DNA of 9,767 bases from Bacillota bacterium (GCA_017467985.1 JAFUJY010000068.1:1-9767), one strand, 5' to 3'; positions 1 through 7,381 are shown, counted from the stretch's first letter. Translations and numbers: made by a program. The notes: a model not told the origin generated them from the letters alone.

Positions 1-1
1 G

Positions 2-1345
2 GATGATAGTGGGCGCATTATCGACAGCGCCCATCATGTCAGTCAGGATATGAGCCATTTTCGTATGGTGCTGCCTGGCTTACAGTACGAGGCACCTTCC
101 CATAATCAACGGGCTAACCCCCTGGAAATGACAGAGTATCAGGTGTTTGCAGCAGTGTGGGAGGAAAATAATGCTCCGTTGAAAAAGGGAATGTATCAGG
201 TTTTTGATGGTATCAGTCCCTTTATTGCCAGTGAAATCTGCCATCGGGCCGGTGTGGAAGAGCGGGCTTCTTTTAAGGAACTGACAGATGTTGAAAAAGA
301 ATCTCTGTATTATGCCTTTAGTGGGGTATTTACCCAGATGCAGCAGGAGGCAGCCTGTCCCACCATTTTCATGGACGGCGACCAGATGAAGGAATACTCC
401 ATGATTGCCAGCCGTCAGATGATGGGTGTGGAGCAGAAGTGTTTTGAAACACCTTCTCAGCTGCTGGACGTATATTATGTGCGCCAGGATGCGAAAAATC
501 GTCTGCGTCAGAAGGCCCAGGACCTGCACAAGTTGGTGATGAATAATCTGGACCGAGCCCGCCGCAAGTGTGAACTCCAGTATAAGCAGCTGGAGGATAC
601 CCAGGGCCGGGAAAAATATCAGCGCCTGGGGGATTTGGTGACCTCTAATATTTATCGAATTAAGCTGGGGGACCGCAAGGTGGAGGTAGAGGATTTTTAT
701 GAGGATCCGCCCCAGATGGTGGAAATTCAGTTAAAGACGAATCTGACTCCCGCTCAAAACGCCCAGAAGTTCTACGCCAAGTATAATAAGCTCAAGCGTA
801 CGGAGGAAGCTCTGACCGAGCAGATCACCCAGACCGAAGAAGAAATCGCCTATTTGGAAAGTATTCTGGATGCCATGGAGCTGGCAGATTGCGAGAAGGA
901 CTTGGAAGATATTCGACTGGAATTGTATGAGACCGGCTATATCCGTAAAAATCGTCAGAAAAAGAAGAATCTGTCGGCCAGTAAGCCGCTGGAAATGCAG
1001 ACCAGTGAGGGCCTGAAGGTGCTGGTGGGTAAGAATAATATCCAAAATGACCAGCTGACATTTAAGATTTCATCTCCCTTTGATCTGTGGTTCCATGTGA
1101 AGGATATTCCTGGTTCCCACACCATTTTGTTCTGTGCGGACAAGGAGTATGGAGTGGATTATACGGACAAGAGTATTTTGGAGGCAGCCCATATTGCGGC
1201 CAGTCATTCCAAGGCGGCCGCGGGCAGCAATGTGCCGGTGGATTATGCCCAGCGGCGCTATGTCAAGAAGCCCTCGGGCTCCAAGCCGGGATTTGTCATC
1301 TATACCCATCAAAAGACAATTTATGTGACCCCTCAGGGGGAATAA
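2..1345 (+). CDS. rqcH: RqcH / NFACT family ribosome quality control protein (5' end outside window)
   Basis: RqcH (bacterial Rqc2 homologue, often annotated as fibronectin-binding protein FbpA) binds obstructed 50S subunits carrying peptidyl-tRNA and directs addition of C-terminal alanine tails that mark stalled proteins for degradation in the cytoplasm. The frame is open from base 2, and 16 family-like residues (including GRIIDSAHHVSQD) precede the first ATG at 50, so that ATG is internal and about 130-140 residues are missing upstream. In order one sees the rest of NFACT-N ending near base 530, a helical charged stretch, the motif PAQNAQKFYAKYNKLKR (about 750-800) leading into a coiled coil to about 940, and the NFACT-R (DUF814) domain at about 983-1320 with DLWFHVKDIPGSH. 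It ends in tandem TAA codons. The catalytically important DR motif of NFACT-N lies outside the window. Family assignment is secure; the activity is inferred from the family. Confidence 0.95.
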   Translation, partial: DDSGRIIDSAHHVSQDMSHFRMVLPGLQYEAPSHNQRANPLEMTEYQVFAAVWEENNAPLKKGMYQVFDGISPFIASEICHRAGVEERASFKELTDVEKESLYYAFSGVFTQMQQEAACPTIFMDGDQMKEYSMIASRQMMGVEQKCFETPSQLLDVYYVRQDAKNRLRQKAQDLHKLVMNNLDRARRKCELQYKQLEDTQGREKYQRLGDLVTSNIYRIKLGDRKVEVEDFYEDPPQMVEIQLKTNLTPAQNAQKFYAKYNKLKRTEEALTEQITQTEEEIAYLESILDAMELADCEKDLEDIRLELYETGYIRKNRQKKKNLSASKPLEMQTSEGLKVLVGKNNIQNDQLTFKISSPFDLWFHVKDIPGSHTILFCADKEYGVDYTDKSILEAAHIAASHSKAAAGSNVPVDYAQRRYVKKPSGSKPGFVIYTHQKTIYVTPQGE

Positions 1346-1366
1346 TAAAGAACGGAGGCTTTGGTC

Positions 1367-3928
1367 ATGAAGCAATTCGATCTTTCTCTGGGTCAGTGGG
1401 GCCCGTTCAATAAAGAATATTTGGGTGTGAGCCATATTGCAGACCAGGACAGCGGCGCTTCCTTTGAAGTGACGCTGTTTCCGGGCCTGTTTCGCAAGCG
1501 CATTCTGGTCAGTCATTCGGTGAGTGACAGTGGCCTGAAAATGTGGGCGGCCAATGGGGCTCTCACCCATTTTGTATACCGCTACGAGCTGGAATGGAAG
1601 GATCGGGTGTATTGTGATGCGGATTTTGCCATCACTGACGACAAGCTGTGTACGATTACTTGCCATTTTGTGAATCACACAGAGCTGCCCCAGAGTGTGA
1701 ACATGAATCTGTGTGCCTCCCTTCAGCGGCCTACCATCAAGGATGGGGCAGAATTTGTGAAGTATCAGGCATTTAGTCGGGCAGATCATTACATTGACGC
1801 CGTGGAATATAGCGACATTTTCTGTAACAGTGTGCTGGCGGTGGACGGCAAGTACCTGGGTGAAATGATGATGGACGGCGCTTCCGGTAAAGGGACAGTT
1901 CTGGGTGCGCAGTATTTTGACAAGCCGGAGTATTGGGTGAAATATATGCCCCACCCCACTGTAACGAAGGGCATTGGTGTGCGGTATCAGGCGAAAACGC
2001 CTGCGGACATTCGTATGGAAGTGAATGGAGTAACCTATTCTCTGCATGTGGAGGCCTGCCAGGGTTTTGGTTATGTGGTTTTACCCCTGGAAGAAACCAA
2101 GGTGAGCGATGTGGTTTTGTACCCTCAGGGGATCAGCGTGGATGCGCTGGTGCTGGGGGAGAACGCAGTTTTTGAAGAAATTCCCCATGATTTTGAGCCG
2201 GAGCGTACCATCGAGGGCAATCGCATGATCCTGCAGTATCCCGGCATTCCTCATACCTATACGCTTCAGTGGATGGAAGCCCCCTATAATATCCGTCGTT
2301 TTTACTGTGATGATGTGGGACCGCTGCTGGAAAAGACCATCCATAAGCATGTGAATACGGTTTTTACCAGCGGTAAGTCCAGCGAAAATGTGTATGAAAA
2401 TATATTTTCGAATCCACTGTACCTGGAGCCGGGTGAGGAAAAGGAGTTGATATTTAAGGTGTGGGTTGGGGAAGAGATCCAGGCCAAGCCTGCTGCGCCG
2501 CTGTATGCAGTAACCGCCAACAGCGATGGCGAAAAGTATCTGTTTTCTCAAAACTTAATGACCACCACCACGTTCCTGAATGTGGTGTACCCTATTTATA
2601 CTCGTCGTCAGTTCATTCGTCATAATACACCGGGCCGCAATTGGGATAGTCTTTATACCTGGGACTCCGGTTTTACCGGTATGGGACTGGCTGTAATGGA
2701 TTATCGTCGGGCTTTTGATTGTTTGTATACCTATCTTACGCCGGTGGGGGACAAGCACTCGCCTTTTATTTTCCACGGCAGTGTGGTGCCCACCCAGATG
2801 TTCCTGTACAAAGAGCTGATCGAGCGCTACGGCGAGCATCGTGAGGAACTGGCATCATTGTATCCCATGATGCGCCAGTATTATCAGTTCTTTGCTCAAA
2901 TGGACAAGGGTGAAAAGCAAATGAAGTCCGGGCTGCTGAAAACCTGGCACATCTTTTATAATTCCGGTGGCTGGGACGATTATCCTCCCCAACACATGTT
3001 GAATCATGCTACACAAAGAGGGGGTGAACCCGCAGATTATCACAATACCACGCCGGTCATCACCACCGCGATTACAGTGCTGATTGCCCGGATTATGAAG
3101 CAGGCGGCCCAGCTGTTTGGTTATGAAGAAGATATTGCGGGGTATGATGCTGATATTGAAAAGTATTCAGGTCTGGTTCAGTCTCTTTTGTGGGACGACG
3201 AGGCGGGCTATTATTCCTACATGGTTCATGACGAAGATGGCAATCCCAAGGAGTTCTTACGGTATCAGGATGGCAGCAACTATAATCAGGGCATGGACGG
3301 AATCTATCCTTACATCGCGGGCATCAGTACAGATGTGCAAAATCGCCGCATGATGGATCATGTGAAAAATGGCATGATGACGCCCATTGGTGTGGGCGTG
3401 GTGGATCAGCGGGCCAGCTATTATACCCCTTATGGCTACTGGAATGGCTCGGTGTGGATGCCTCATCAGTGGATTTTGTGGAAATCCTTGCTGGATCACG
3501 GTGAAACTGAACTGGCCTGGGAGATTGCTCAGAAGGCGCTGAACTTGTGGGCCCGGGAAACGGACGATACCTATTCTTGCTTTGAACACTTCATGTCGGC
3601 TAACGGCCGAGGCGCTGGGTTCCATCAGTTTTCCGGCCTGTCCACACCGGTACTCATGTTCTTTGACGCCTATTACAAGCCGGGCAGTGTGACCACAGGA
3701 TTCATGACCATGGCCCGCAATGTTCGTTGGAATGCCGATAAGACAGAAGTGTCCCTGGATTGTCGCGTTTTAGTCCAGCAGGTGACAGTTATGATAGTTA
3801 TGCAAGAAGGTCGGGAGTATCATTTTACGGTCAACGGCCAGGAAGCCAAAATCAAAAAAATTACCGCCGGCGGGTATGAAGTTACCCTGGCGGCGGGAGA
3901 GAATCATATTCATGTACAAATCCGATGA
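1367..3928 (+). CDS. GH63-like (alpha/alpha)6-barrel glycoside hydrolase
   Basis: Predicted 853-residue cytoplasmic glycosidase; no signal peptide or membrane segment is visible. The first half (about residues 1-380) is rich in beta strands, as expected of an N-terminal sandwich domain. The second half carries the marks of the GH63 / MGH1-like barrel: WDSLYTWDSGF with D433 as candidate general acid, GWDDYPPQ near residues 536-543, GYWNGSVWMPHQW, and CFEHF with E740 as candidate general base. The residue roles are inferred by analogy with characterised GH63 enzymes such as E. coli YgjK. The start is ATG 1367, eight bases after GGAGG at 1354-1358; an in-frame TTG at 1361 lies too close to that site. 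It follows rqcH by 21 bases and is probably co-transcribed with it. The substrate (alpha-glucoside, mannosylglycerate or other) cannot be read from the sequence, and no transporter or other sugar gene is nearby. Related families such as GH37 are a less likely alternative. Confidence 0.85.
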   Translation: MKQFDLSLGQWGPFNKEYLGVSHIADQDSGASFEVTLFPGLFRKRILVSHSVSDSGLKMWAANGALTHFVYRYELEWKDRVYCDADFAITDDKLCTITCHFVNHTELPQSVNMNLCASLQRPTIKDGAEFVKYQAFSRADHYIDAVEYSDIFCNSVLAVDGKYLGEMMMDGASGKGTVLGAQYFDKPEYWVKYMPHPTVTKGIGVRYQAKTPADIRMEVNGVTYSLHVEACQGFGYVVLPLEETKVSDVVLYPQGISVDALVLGENAVFEEIPHDFEPERTIEGNRMILQYPGIPHTYTLQWMEAPYNIRRFYCDDVGPLLEKTIHKHVNTVFTSGKSSENVYENIFSNPLYLEPGEEKELIFKVWVGEEIQAKPAAPLYAVTANSDGEKYLFSQNLMTTTTFLNVVYPIYTRRQFIRHNTPGRNWDSLYTWDSGFTGMGLAVMDYRRAFDCLYTYLTPVGDKHSPFIFHGSVVPTQMFLYKELIERYGEHREELASLYPMMRQYYQFFAQMDKGEKQMKSGLLKTWHIFYNSGGWDDYPPQHMLNHATQRGGEPADYHNTTPVITTAITVLIARIMKQAAQLFGYEEDIAGYDADIEKYSGLVQSLLWDDEAGYYSYMVHDEDGNPKEFLRYQDGSNYNQGMDGIYPYIAGISTDVQNRRMMDHVKNGMMTPIGVGVVDQRASYYTPYGYWNGSVWMPHQWILWKSLLDHGETELAWEIAQKALNLWARETDDTYSCFEHFMSANGRGAGFHQFSGLSTPVLMFFDAYYKPGSVTTGFMTMARNVRWNADKTEVSLDCRVLVQQVTVMIVMQEGREYHFTVNGQEAKIKKITAGGYEVTLAAGENHIHVQIR

Positions 3929-3966
3929 TACTCAGCACATAATATCGGGAAATCGGCCGTTTCTTT

Positions 3967-3975
3967 TGGTAGAAT
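3967..3975 (+). promoter_or_regulatory. candidate extended -10 promoter for the AraC-type gene
   Basis: TGGTAGAAT is an extended -10 element (TG, one base, then TAGAAT, five of six matching TATAAT). A start site near 3982 would give a very short leader, just before the GAGGAGGG ribosome binding site at 3986-3993. The region 17 bases upstream (GGGAAA) is not a recognisable -35. No convincing terminator separates this from the preceding glycosidase, so read-through from upstream is also possible. Confidence 0.35.
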
Positions 3976-3998
3976 AACAGCAGACGAGGAGGGATAGG

Positions 3999-4913
3999 AT
4001 GGACTGGGTGATTGGACTGCAAAAGGCGATTGACTACATAGAAGATCATCTAACGGAGTCAATGGATTACGAGATGGTGGCAGCGCAAAGTTTTTCGTCA
4101 AGTTATCACTTTCAGCGTGTATTTAGTATTCTTTGCGGGTTTACCGTGGGTGAGTATATTCGTAACCGCAGGTTATCCCTTGCCGGCAGAGAACTTGCCA
4201 TGAGCGATGCAAAGGTGATTGATATTGCGCTGAAGTATGGCTATGAAAGTCCGGATAGCTTTGCAAAAGCATTCCAGAAGTTTCATGGGATATTACCGTC
4301 CCAAGCCCGCAAAGATGGCAGCCAGCTAAAGTCTTTTTCCCGCCTTGTACTTAAATTCTCATTGGAAGGCGGTATCACTATGAATTATCGTGTTGAAACA
4401 AAACCTGAATTTACACTGGTAGGGTATAAGCGGCATTTTGAAGGCACTCCCTATGATGCTCTGCGATGCAAGCAAGAGGGCGACTTTTTCATGACCACAA
4501 GGGCACATCAGTGGATGCTTAAAGGCATGTCCAACGACAAGTTGTCCGATTATTGCGTACTAACCAATATGGACGATGACGGCTATGATTTTTACATCGC
4601 GGCATCAACAGATGAATATGAGCGCAAAAATCTGTATAATAGCCAGGTGACCGGAATTGACTTTATGGATCAATTTCAGTTTGAAGAAATCAAGATCCCC
4701 GAAAGGACCTATGGGATTTTTGAAACGGAGAAACAAAAGATGCCCATCCCGGAATATTTTGAACTTCGTAAGCAGATTGCTGCCGAATGGCTCTCAAAGG
4801 GAGAATATCAAATAGTCAATGCCCCGGAACTTGCAGTTTACCACTGGGGAATTGTGGGCGGATATAGGGAAAGAACCATTGAGATCTGGATTCCTATAGA
4901 AAAAATAAAATAG
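3999..4913 (+). CDS. AraC-family transcriptional regulator with GyrI-like effector domain
   Basis: A 304-residue regulator. Residues about 8-105 form the AraC-type DNA-binding domain with two helix-turn-helix units: one around residues 24-58 (YEMVAAQSFSSSYHFQRVF, then GFTVGEYIRNRRL) and one around 71-100 (VIDIALKYGYESPDSFAKAF). Residues about 126-302 resemble the GyrI-like / Rob-type small-molecule binding domain, starting at MNYRVETKPEFTLVGYKRHF and ending in EIWIPIEK. The N-terminal DNA-binding plus C-terminal effector order is like Rob and related multidrug or stress regulators, the reverse of classical AraC. ATG 3999 is five bases after GAGGAGGG. The gene ends just before a strong terminator. 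Its targets are unknown; the neighbouring glycosidase or the downstream stress operon are possible, but nothing in the sequence proves either. Confidence 0.93.
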   Translation: MDWVIGLQKAIDYIEDHLTESMDYEMVAAQSFSSSYHFQRVFSILCGFTVGEYIRNRRLSLAGRELAMSDAKVIDIALKYGYESPDSFAKAFQKFHGILPSQARKDGSQLKSFSRLVLKFSLEGGITMNYRVETKPEFTLVGYKRHFEGTPYDALRCKQEGDFFMTTRAHQWMLKGMSNDKLSDYCVLTNMDDDGYDFYIAASTDEYERKNLYNSQVTGIDFMDQFQFEEIKIPERTYGIFETEKQKMPIPEYFELRKQIAAEWLSKGEYQIVNAPELAVYHWGIVGGYRERTIEIWIPIEKIK

Positions 4914-4922
4914 AAAACATCT

Positions 4923-4952
4923 AAAAGTGTCTGTGAGAATACAGACACTTTT
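4923..4952 (+). terminator. intrinsic terminator after the AraC-type gene
   Basis: A perfect 12-pair inverted repeat (AAAAGTGTCTGT and ACAGACACTTTT) surrounds the six-base loop GAGAAT. Its own 3' arm supplies the T run, and the A run on the 5' arm means it could also work on the opposite strand. It isolates the regulator gene from the thioredoxin operon. Confidence 0.9.
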
Positions 4953-4981
4953 ATGTATCCTTTTCAAAAAAACTTCTTTTG

Positions 4982-4996
4982 TGTGATAATGTCACA
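4982..4996 (+). promoter_or_regulatory. CRP/FNR-like inverted repeat upstream of the thioredoxin operon
   Basis: TGTGA-TAATG-TCACA is a perfect 5-bp inverted repeat with a 5-bp spacer. The half-sites are those of CRP-type regulators, although the classical CRP spacer is 6 bp. Its centre (4989) lies about 41 bases upstream of the start site predicted from the -10 box, the classical position for an activator that contacts RNA polymerase and compensates for a poor -35. A further TGTGA stands at 5013-5017, 31 bp downstream. The protein that binds is unknown; a repressor role is also possible because the site abuts the -35 region. Confidence 0.55.
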
Positions 4997-5014
4997 GAAA
5001 GAAAAAAAGAGCTG

Positions 5015-5023
5015 TGATATAAT
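5015..5023 (+). promoter_or_regulatory. extended -10 promoter of the trx-dfx-ftn operon
   Basis: TGATATAAT is a perfect extended -10 (TGN followed by TATAAT at 5018-5023). With a 17-bp spacer the -35 hexamer would be CAGAAA (4995-5000), a poor match to TTGACA that overlaps the edge of the inverted repeat at 4982-4996. The predicted start near 5030 leaves about 27 nt before the thioredoxin ATG. Confidence 0.75.
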
Positions 5024-5056
5024 AAGGGCGTAAAAGAAAATAAGGAGGAAGCAAAG

Positions 5057-5362
5057 ATGTCAGCTATCAATATTAGTAAAAACAATTTTCAAAGTGAAGT
5101 AATCAATTCTGATAAAAAGGTTCTGTTAGATTTCTGGGCTCCCTGGTGCGGACCCTGCCGTATGGTTGTTCCGATTATAGATGAAATTGCAAAGGAGCGT
5201 TCCGACATTAAGGTTGGAAAGGTGAATGTGGATGAGCAGCCGGAACTGGCTAGCCAGTTCGGTATCCTGAGTATCCCGACACTGGTTGTAATGCAGGATG
5301 GTAAGGTAGTAAATCAAGCAATGGGAGCACGGCCTAAGGAAGCCATTCTCAGAATGCTGTAA
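5057..5362 (+). CDS. trxA: thioredoxin
   Basis: A 101-residue cytoplasmic thioredoxin that reduces protein disulfides and is itself reduced by thioredoxin reductase, which is not encoded in this window. The active site WCGPC has cysteines C31 and C34, and the conserved cis-proline is P74 in SIPTL. The length is normal, with a slightly short C-terminal helix ending EAILRML. ATG 5057 follows AAGGAGGA (5042-5049). It is the first gene of a three-gene operon with superoxide reductase and ferritin, which suggests a role in oxidative stress. Family identity is certain; the particular client proteins are not known. Confidence 0.96.
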   Translation: MSAINISKNNFQSEVINSDKKVLLDFWAPWCGPCRMVVPIIDEIAKERSDIKVGKVNVDEQPELASQFGILSIPTLVVMQDGKVVNQAMGARPKEAILRML

Positions 5363-5389
5363 AAGAAAAAATATATGGAGGATTCTATT

Positions 5390-5773
5390 ATGAGTGACAA
5401 TAATAAGTTTTATGTTTGCGAACACTGCGGTAATATGGTTGAGATGATCCATAATACAGGAGTGCCCATGATCTGCTGTGGACAGAAGATGACGAAGATG
5501 GAAGCCGGTGTGGTTGAGGCCAGCCATGAAAAGCATATTCCGGTTGCCAATGTGGAAGGAAACAGGGTAACAGTCAAGATCGGATCGGTTGAGCATCCGA
5601 TGGCGGAGGAACACAGTATTTTGTGGGTATATCTTCAGACGGACAAGGGCGGTCAGCGCAAGCATTTGGAAGTGGGGCAAGCACCCGTTGTGACATTCGC
5701 CCTTTCGGAAGAAAAACCGATTGCGGTTTATGCGTACTGTAATCTTCACGGTTTGTGGAAGGCAGAAATTTAA
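5390..5773 (+). CDS. dfx: desulfoferrodoxin (two-iron superoxide reductase)
   Basis: Reduces superoxide to hydrogen peroxide without making oxygen, an anaerobe's alternative to superoxide dismutase. The 127-residue protein has the desulforedoxin-type centre I cysteines C10, C13, C29 and C30. It also has the full centre II set, H49, H69, H75, C117 and H120, with the conserved E47-K48 pair; numbering and spacing closely follow characterised 2Fe superoxide reductases. The chosen start is ATG 5390, seven bases after GGAGGA (5377-5382). An in-frame ATG at 5375 overlaps that ribosome binding site and has none of its own, so it is rejected. It lies 27 bases after trxA and 17 before the ferritin gene, so it is clearly co-transcribed. 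Electrons usually come through rubredoxin, which is not seen here. Confidence 0.97.
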   Translation: MSDNNKFYVCEHCGNMVEMIHNTGVPMICCGQKMTKMEAGVVEASHEKHIPVANVEGNRVTVKIGSVEHPMAEEHSILWVYLQTDKGGQRKHLEVGQAPVVTFALSEEKPIAVYAYCNLHGLWKAEI

Positions 5774-5790
5774 TCAGGAGGTAATGAATT

Positions 5791-6303
5791 ATGATGAATG
5801 TAAAGGTAAGAGATCTGCTCAATCAGCAGATTAACAAAGAGTTTTATTCGGCATATCTGTATCTGGACTTTTCAAATTATTTTAAGTCCAAAGGGTTGGA
5901 TGGATTTGCAAATTGGTATATGATCCAGGCACAGGAGGAGCGGGACCATGCAATGCTCTTTTATCAGTATTTGCAGAACGAAAATCAAATCGTTACGCTG
6001 GAGGCGATTGCAAAGCCGGACAAAGTATTTACTTGTCATATGGATGTATTCCGGGCAGGTCTTGAGCACGAGGAGTATGTAACTTCTTTGATCAATGATA
6101 TCTATACAGCGGCATATGATGTAAAAGATTTTCGCACGATGCAGTTCCTTGATTGGTTCGTAAAGGAGCAGGGAGAGGAAGAAACGAATGCCAATGACCT
6201 TATCTCCAAGATGGAACTTTTCGGCTCTGATCCCAGAAGCTTGTATATGTTGAATCAGGAACTTGCTGCAAGAGTATATACTGCACCCTCGTTAGTATTG
6301 TAA
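5791..6303 (+). CDS. ftnA: bacterial non-haem ferritin
   Basis: Iron-storage ferritin of 170 residues. All ferroxidase-centre positions known from E. coli FtnA are present at the same numbers: E17, E50, H53, E94, Q127 and E130. The protein oxidises ferrous iron and stores it in a 24-subunit shell in the cytoplasm, which limits Fenton chemistry with the peroxide made by the adjacent superoxide reductase. ATG 5791 lies eight bases after AGGAGGT (5776-5782); a second ATG at 5794 is less well spaced. It is the last gene of the trx-dfx-ftn operon and is followed directly by a strong terminator. Confidence 0.96.
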   Translation: MMNVKVRDLLNQQINKEFYSAYLYLDFSNYFKSKGLDGFANWYMIQAQEERDHAMLFYQYLQNENQIVTLEAIAKPDKVFTCHMDVFRAGLEHEEYVTSLINDIYTAAYDVKDFRTMQFLDWFVKEQGEEETNANDLISKMELFGSDPRSLYMLNQELAARVYTAPSLVL

Positions 6304-6310
6304 AAGCAAA

Positions 6311-6357
6311 CGCCCCTTTCTTCGCAAACCAGAAATGGTTTGCTATGGAAAGGGGCG
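6311..6357. terminator. two-stem terminator between convergent ftnA and degV genes
   Basis: An outer 10-pair stem (CGCCCCTTTC at 6311-6320 with GAAAGGGGCG at 6348-6357) encloses an inner 7-pair stem (GCAAACC at 6324-6330 with GGTTTGC at 6337-6343). On the plus strand CTGTTTTTA follows; on the minus strand GTTTGCTTTTA follows. It lies between two convergent stop codons and probably serves both genes. Confidence 0.88.
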
Positions 6358-6363
6358 CTGTTT

Positions 6364-7200
6364 TTAGTTAATTTCAAATCCGATCATTAATCCGCCTTTT
6401 TCAGCATAGAAGCTGCACAAAGCACGGGTCTTATCAATCACCACATTAGCCTGGGGGAACTGGGCGAGGACGGCATCTTTCAGAGCGACAGAGGCACCTT
6501 CATTACTGCAGTGGTCAATATAGAGTTTGCCACCCTTATAGCCCATGGCCTTCATGTTGGTGAAAATCTGTGCAACGGCTTTCTTTTCGCCACGGCACTT
6601 ATCTGTGGGGTGGAGCTGACCTTCAGGGCTTACATCACCCACCATGCGGATGCCCAGAATGCTGGCAATTTTGGCAACAGCGGGGCTGACACGGCCATTA
6701 TTGGCCAGGTTGCGCAGTGACTCTAAACAGAAGATGAGTGCGGTATGTTGTTCTTTATATTCCTGAATTTCCTTACAGATGGTGTCAAAGTCCTTGCCGG
6801 CCAGGGCCAGATCACGGAACTTTTCAATATGCAGCTTCATCTCGGCACCGGCAGAGTAGGAGTCCAGAACAAAAACATGGCGGTCCGGATGATCTTCTTC
6901 ATATATTTTCTTGGCGGTCATAGCTGCGTTGTAGCTGCCGGAGAGGGTGCTGATGATGGTCACGCAAAATACTATATCATAATCCTCGAAAGCCTCCAGC
7001 CATTCACCTACGCCGGGGCAGGCAGTACTGGATTTTCCTTTATATGCGGCCAAATCATTGACCATCTGAGAAACACTGAGGTTCGCATCATCCACATATT
7101 CCTGGACATTGGTGATAATTTTCAGAGGAACAGACTGGAACGGAATTCCGTCAAGGGAAAGCATATTGGATGCGGAGTCAGTAACGATTTTGATCTTCAT
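6364..7200 (-). CDS. DegV family (FakB-like) fatty-acid-binding protein
   Basis: A 278-residue DegV protein, the usual length. Family signs are the N-terminal IVTDSASN, the STACPGVGEWLEAF segment (the lipid-contacting serine/threonine loop of the family), TIISTLSGSYNAA, DSYSAGAEM and the mid-protein ESLRNLANNGRVS. Family members bind a fatty acid, and FakB types present it to the kinase FakA for phosphorylation and entry into phospholipid synthesis. No kinase gene is in this window, so the FakB role is an inference. ATG (complement of 7198-7200) is preceded by AAAGGA on the minus strand (7211-7216). The gene has its own consensus promoter at 7269-7297 and is convergent with ftnA. Confidence 0.93.
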   Translation of the reverse strand: MKIKIVTDSASNMLSLDGIPFQSVPLKIITNVQEYVDDANLSVSQMVNDLAAYKGKSSTACPGVGEWLEAFEDYDIVFCVTIISTLSGSYNAAMTAKKIYEEDHPDRHVFVLDSYSAGAEMKLHIEKFRDLALAGKDFDTICKEIQEYKEQHTALIFCLESLRNLANNGRVSPAVAKIASILGIRMVGDVSPEGQLHPTDKCRGEKKAVAQIFTNMKAMGYKGGKLYIDHCSNEGASVALKDAVLAQFPQANVVIDKTRALCSFYAEKGGLMIGFEIN

Positions 7201-7268
7201 TTGAAACTTTTCCTTTCGAGGTAATAAAATGTGCGAAATATAGTTTTTAAAACCACATGCTACGACTT

Positions 7269-7297
7269 AGTATACCCGATTGGTGCAGAATTGTCAA
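7269..7297 (-). promoter_or_regulatory. sigma-A promoter of the degV-family gene
   Basis: On the minus strand TTGACA (complement of 7292-7297) and TATACT (complement of 7269-7274) are separated by exactly 17 bp. The start site would be near 7262, giving a leader of about 60 nt. The -35 lies inside a 14-bp palindrome at 7289-7302. Confidence 0.88.
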
Positions 7298-7302
7298 CAA
7301 TT
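7289..7302. promoter_or_regulatory. palindrome overlapping the degV -35, possible operator
   Basis: AATTGT-CA-ACAATT is a perfect 6-bp inverted repeat around two bases. It covers the degV -35 and sits 24 bases before the -35 of the divergent ABC-F promoter, so a bound protein could affect one or both. The TTGTCAA core is partly explained by the -35 consensus, so this is only a candidate. Confidence 0.3.
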
Positions 7303-7325
7303 ATAGATGTTAATTTTTTGTATAC

Positions 7326-7355
7326 TTGACAAAATGGGAAGGTGTGGCTTATAAT
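7326..7355 (+). promoter_or_regulatory. sigma-A promoter of the ABC-F leader
   Basis: TTGACA (7326-7331) and TATAAT (7350-7355) are both perfect consensus hexamers, 18 bp apart. Transcription would start near 7362, about 197 nt before the ABC-F start codon. It is back to back with the degV promoter. Such a strong promoter in front of a terminator suggests control after initiation. Confidence 0.9.
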
Positions 7356-7381
7356 ATAGAAAACATGAGAGGAGTGGAAAG

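Noticed and set aside
1070..2047. Long minus-strand open frame of 325 codons across the rqcH/glycosidase junction
   Set aside because: It lies antisense to two clearly conserved genes, its translation looks like no known family, and no ribosome binding site or promoter supports it.
3864..3893. GC-rich stem CCGCC...GGCGG with inner GGGT...ACCC near the end of the glycosidase gene
   Set aside because: It lies within codons for a repeated Ala/Gly-rich stretch and no T run follows, so it is not a terminator.
3946..3965. Short inverted repeat GAAA-TCGGCCG-TTTC between the glycosidase and AraC-type genes
   Set aside because: The central CGGCCG cannot form a loop at full pairing; the remaining stem is about five pairs with a bulge, too weak to call a terminator.
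4984..4998. TGATAAT as half of a Fur box upstream of trxA
   Set aside because: Only the left half matches; the right half has almost no match to ATTATCA. The CRP-like inverted repeat explains the site better, and it does not match a PerR box either.
6745..7224. Plus-strand open frame of 159 codons opposite the degV-family gene
   Set aside because: Shadow of the DegV coding sequence; it lacks a ribosome binding site and recognisable motifs.
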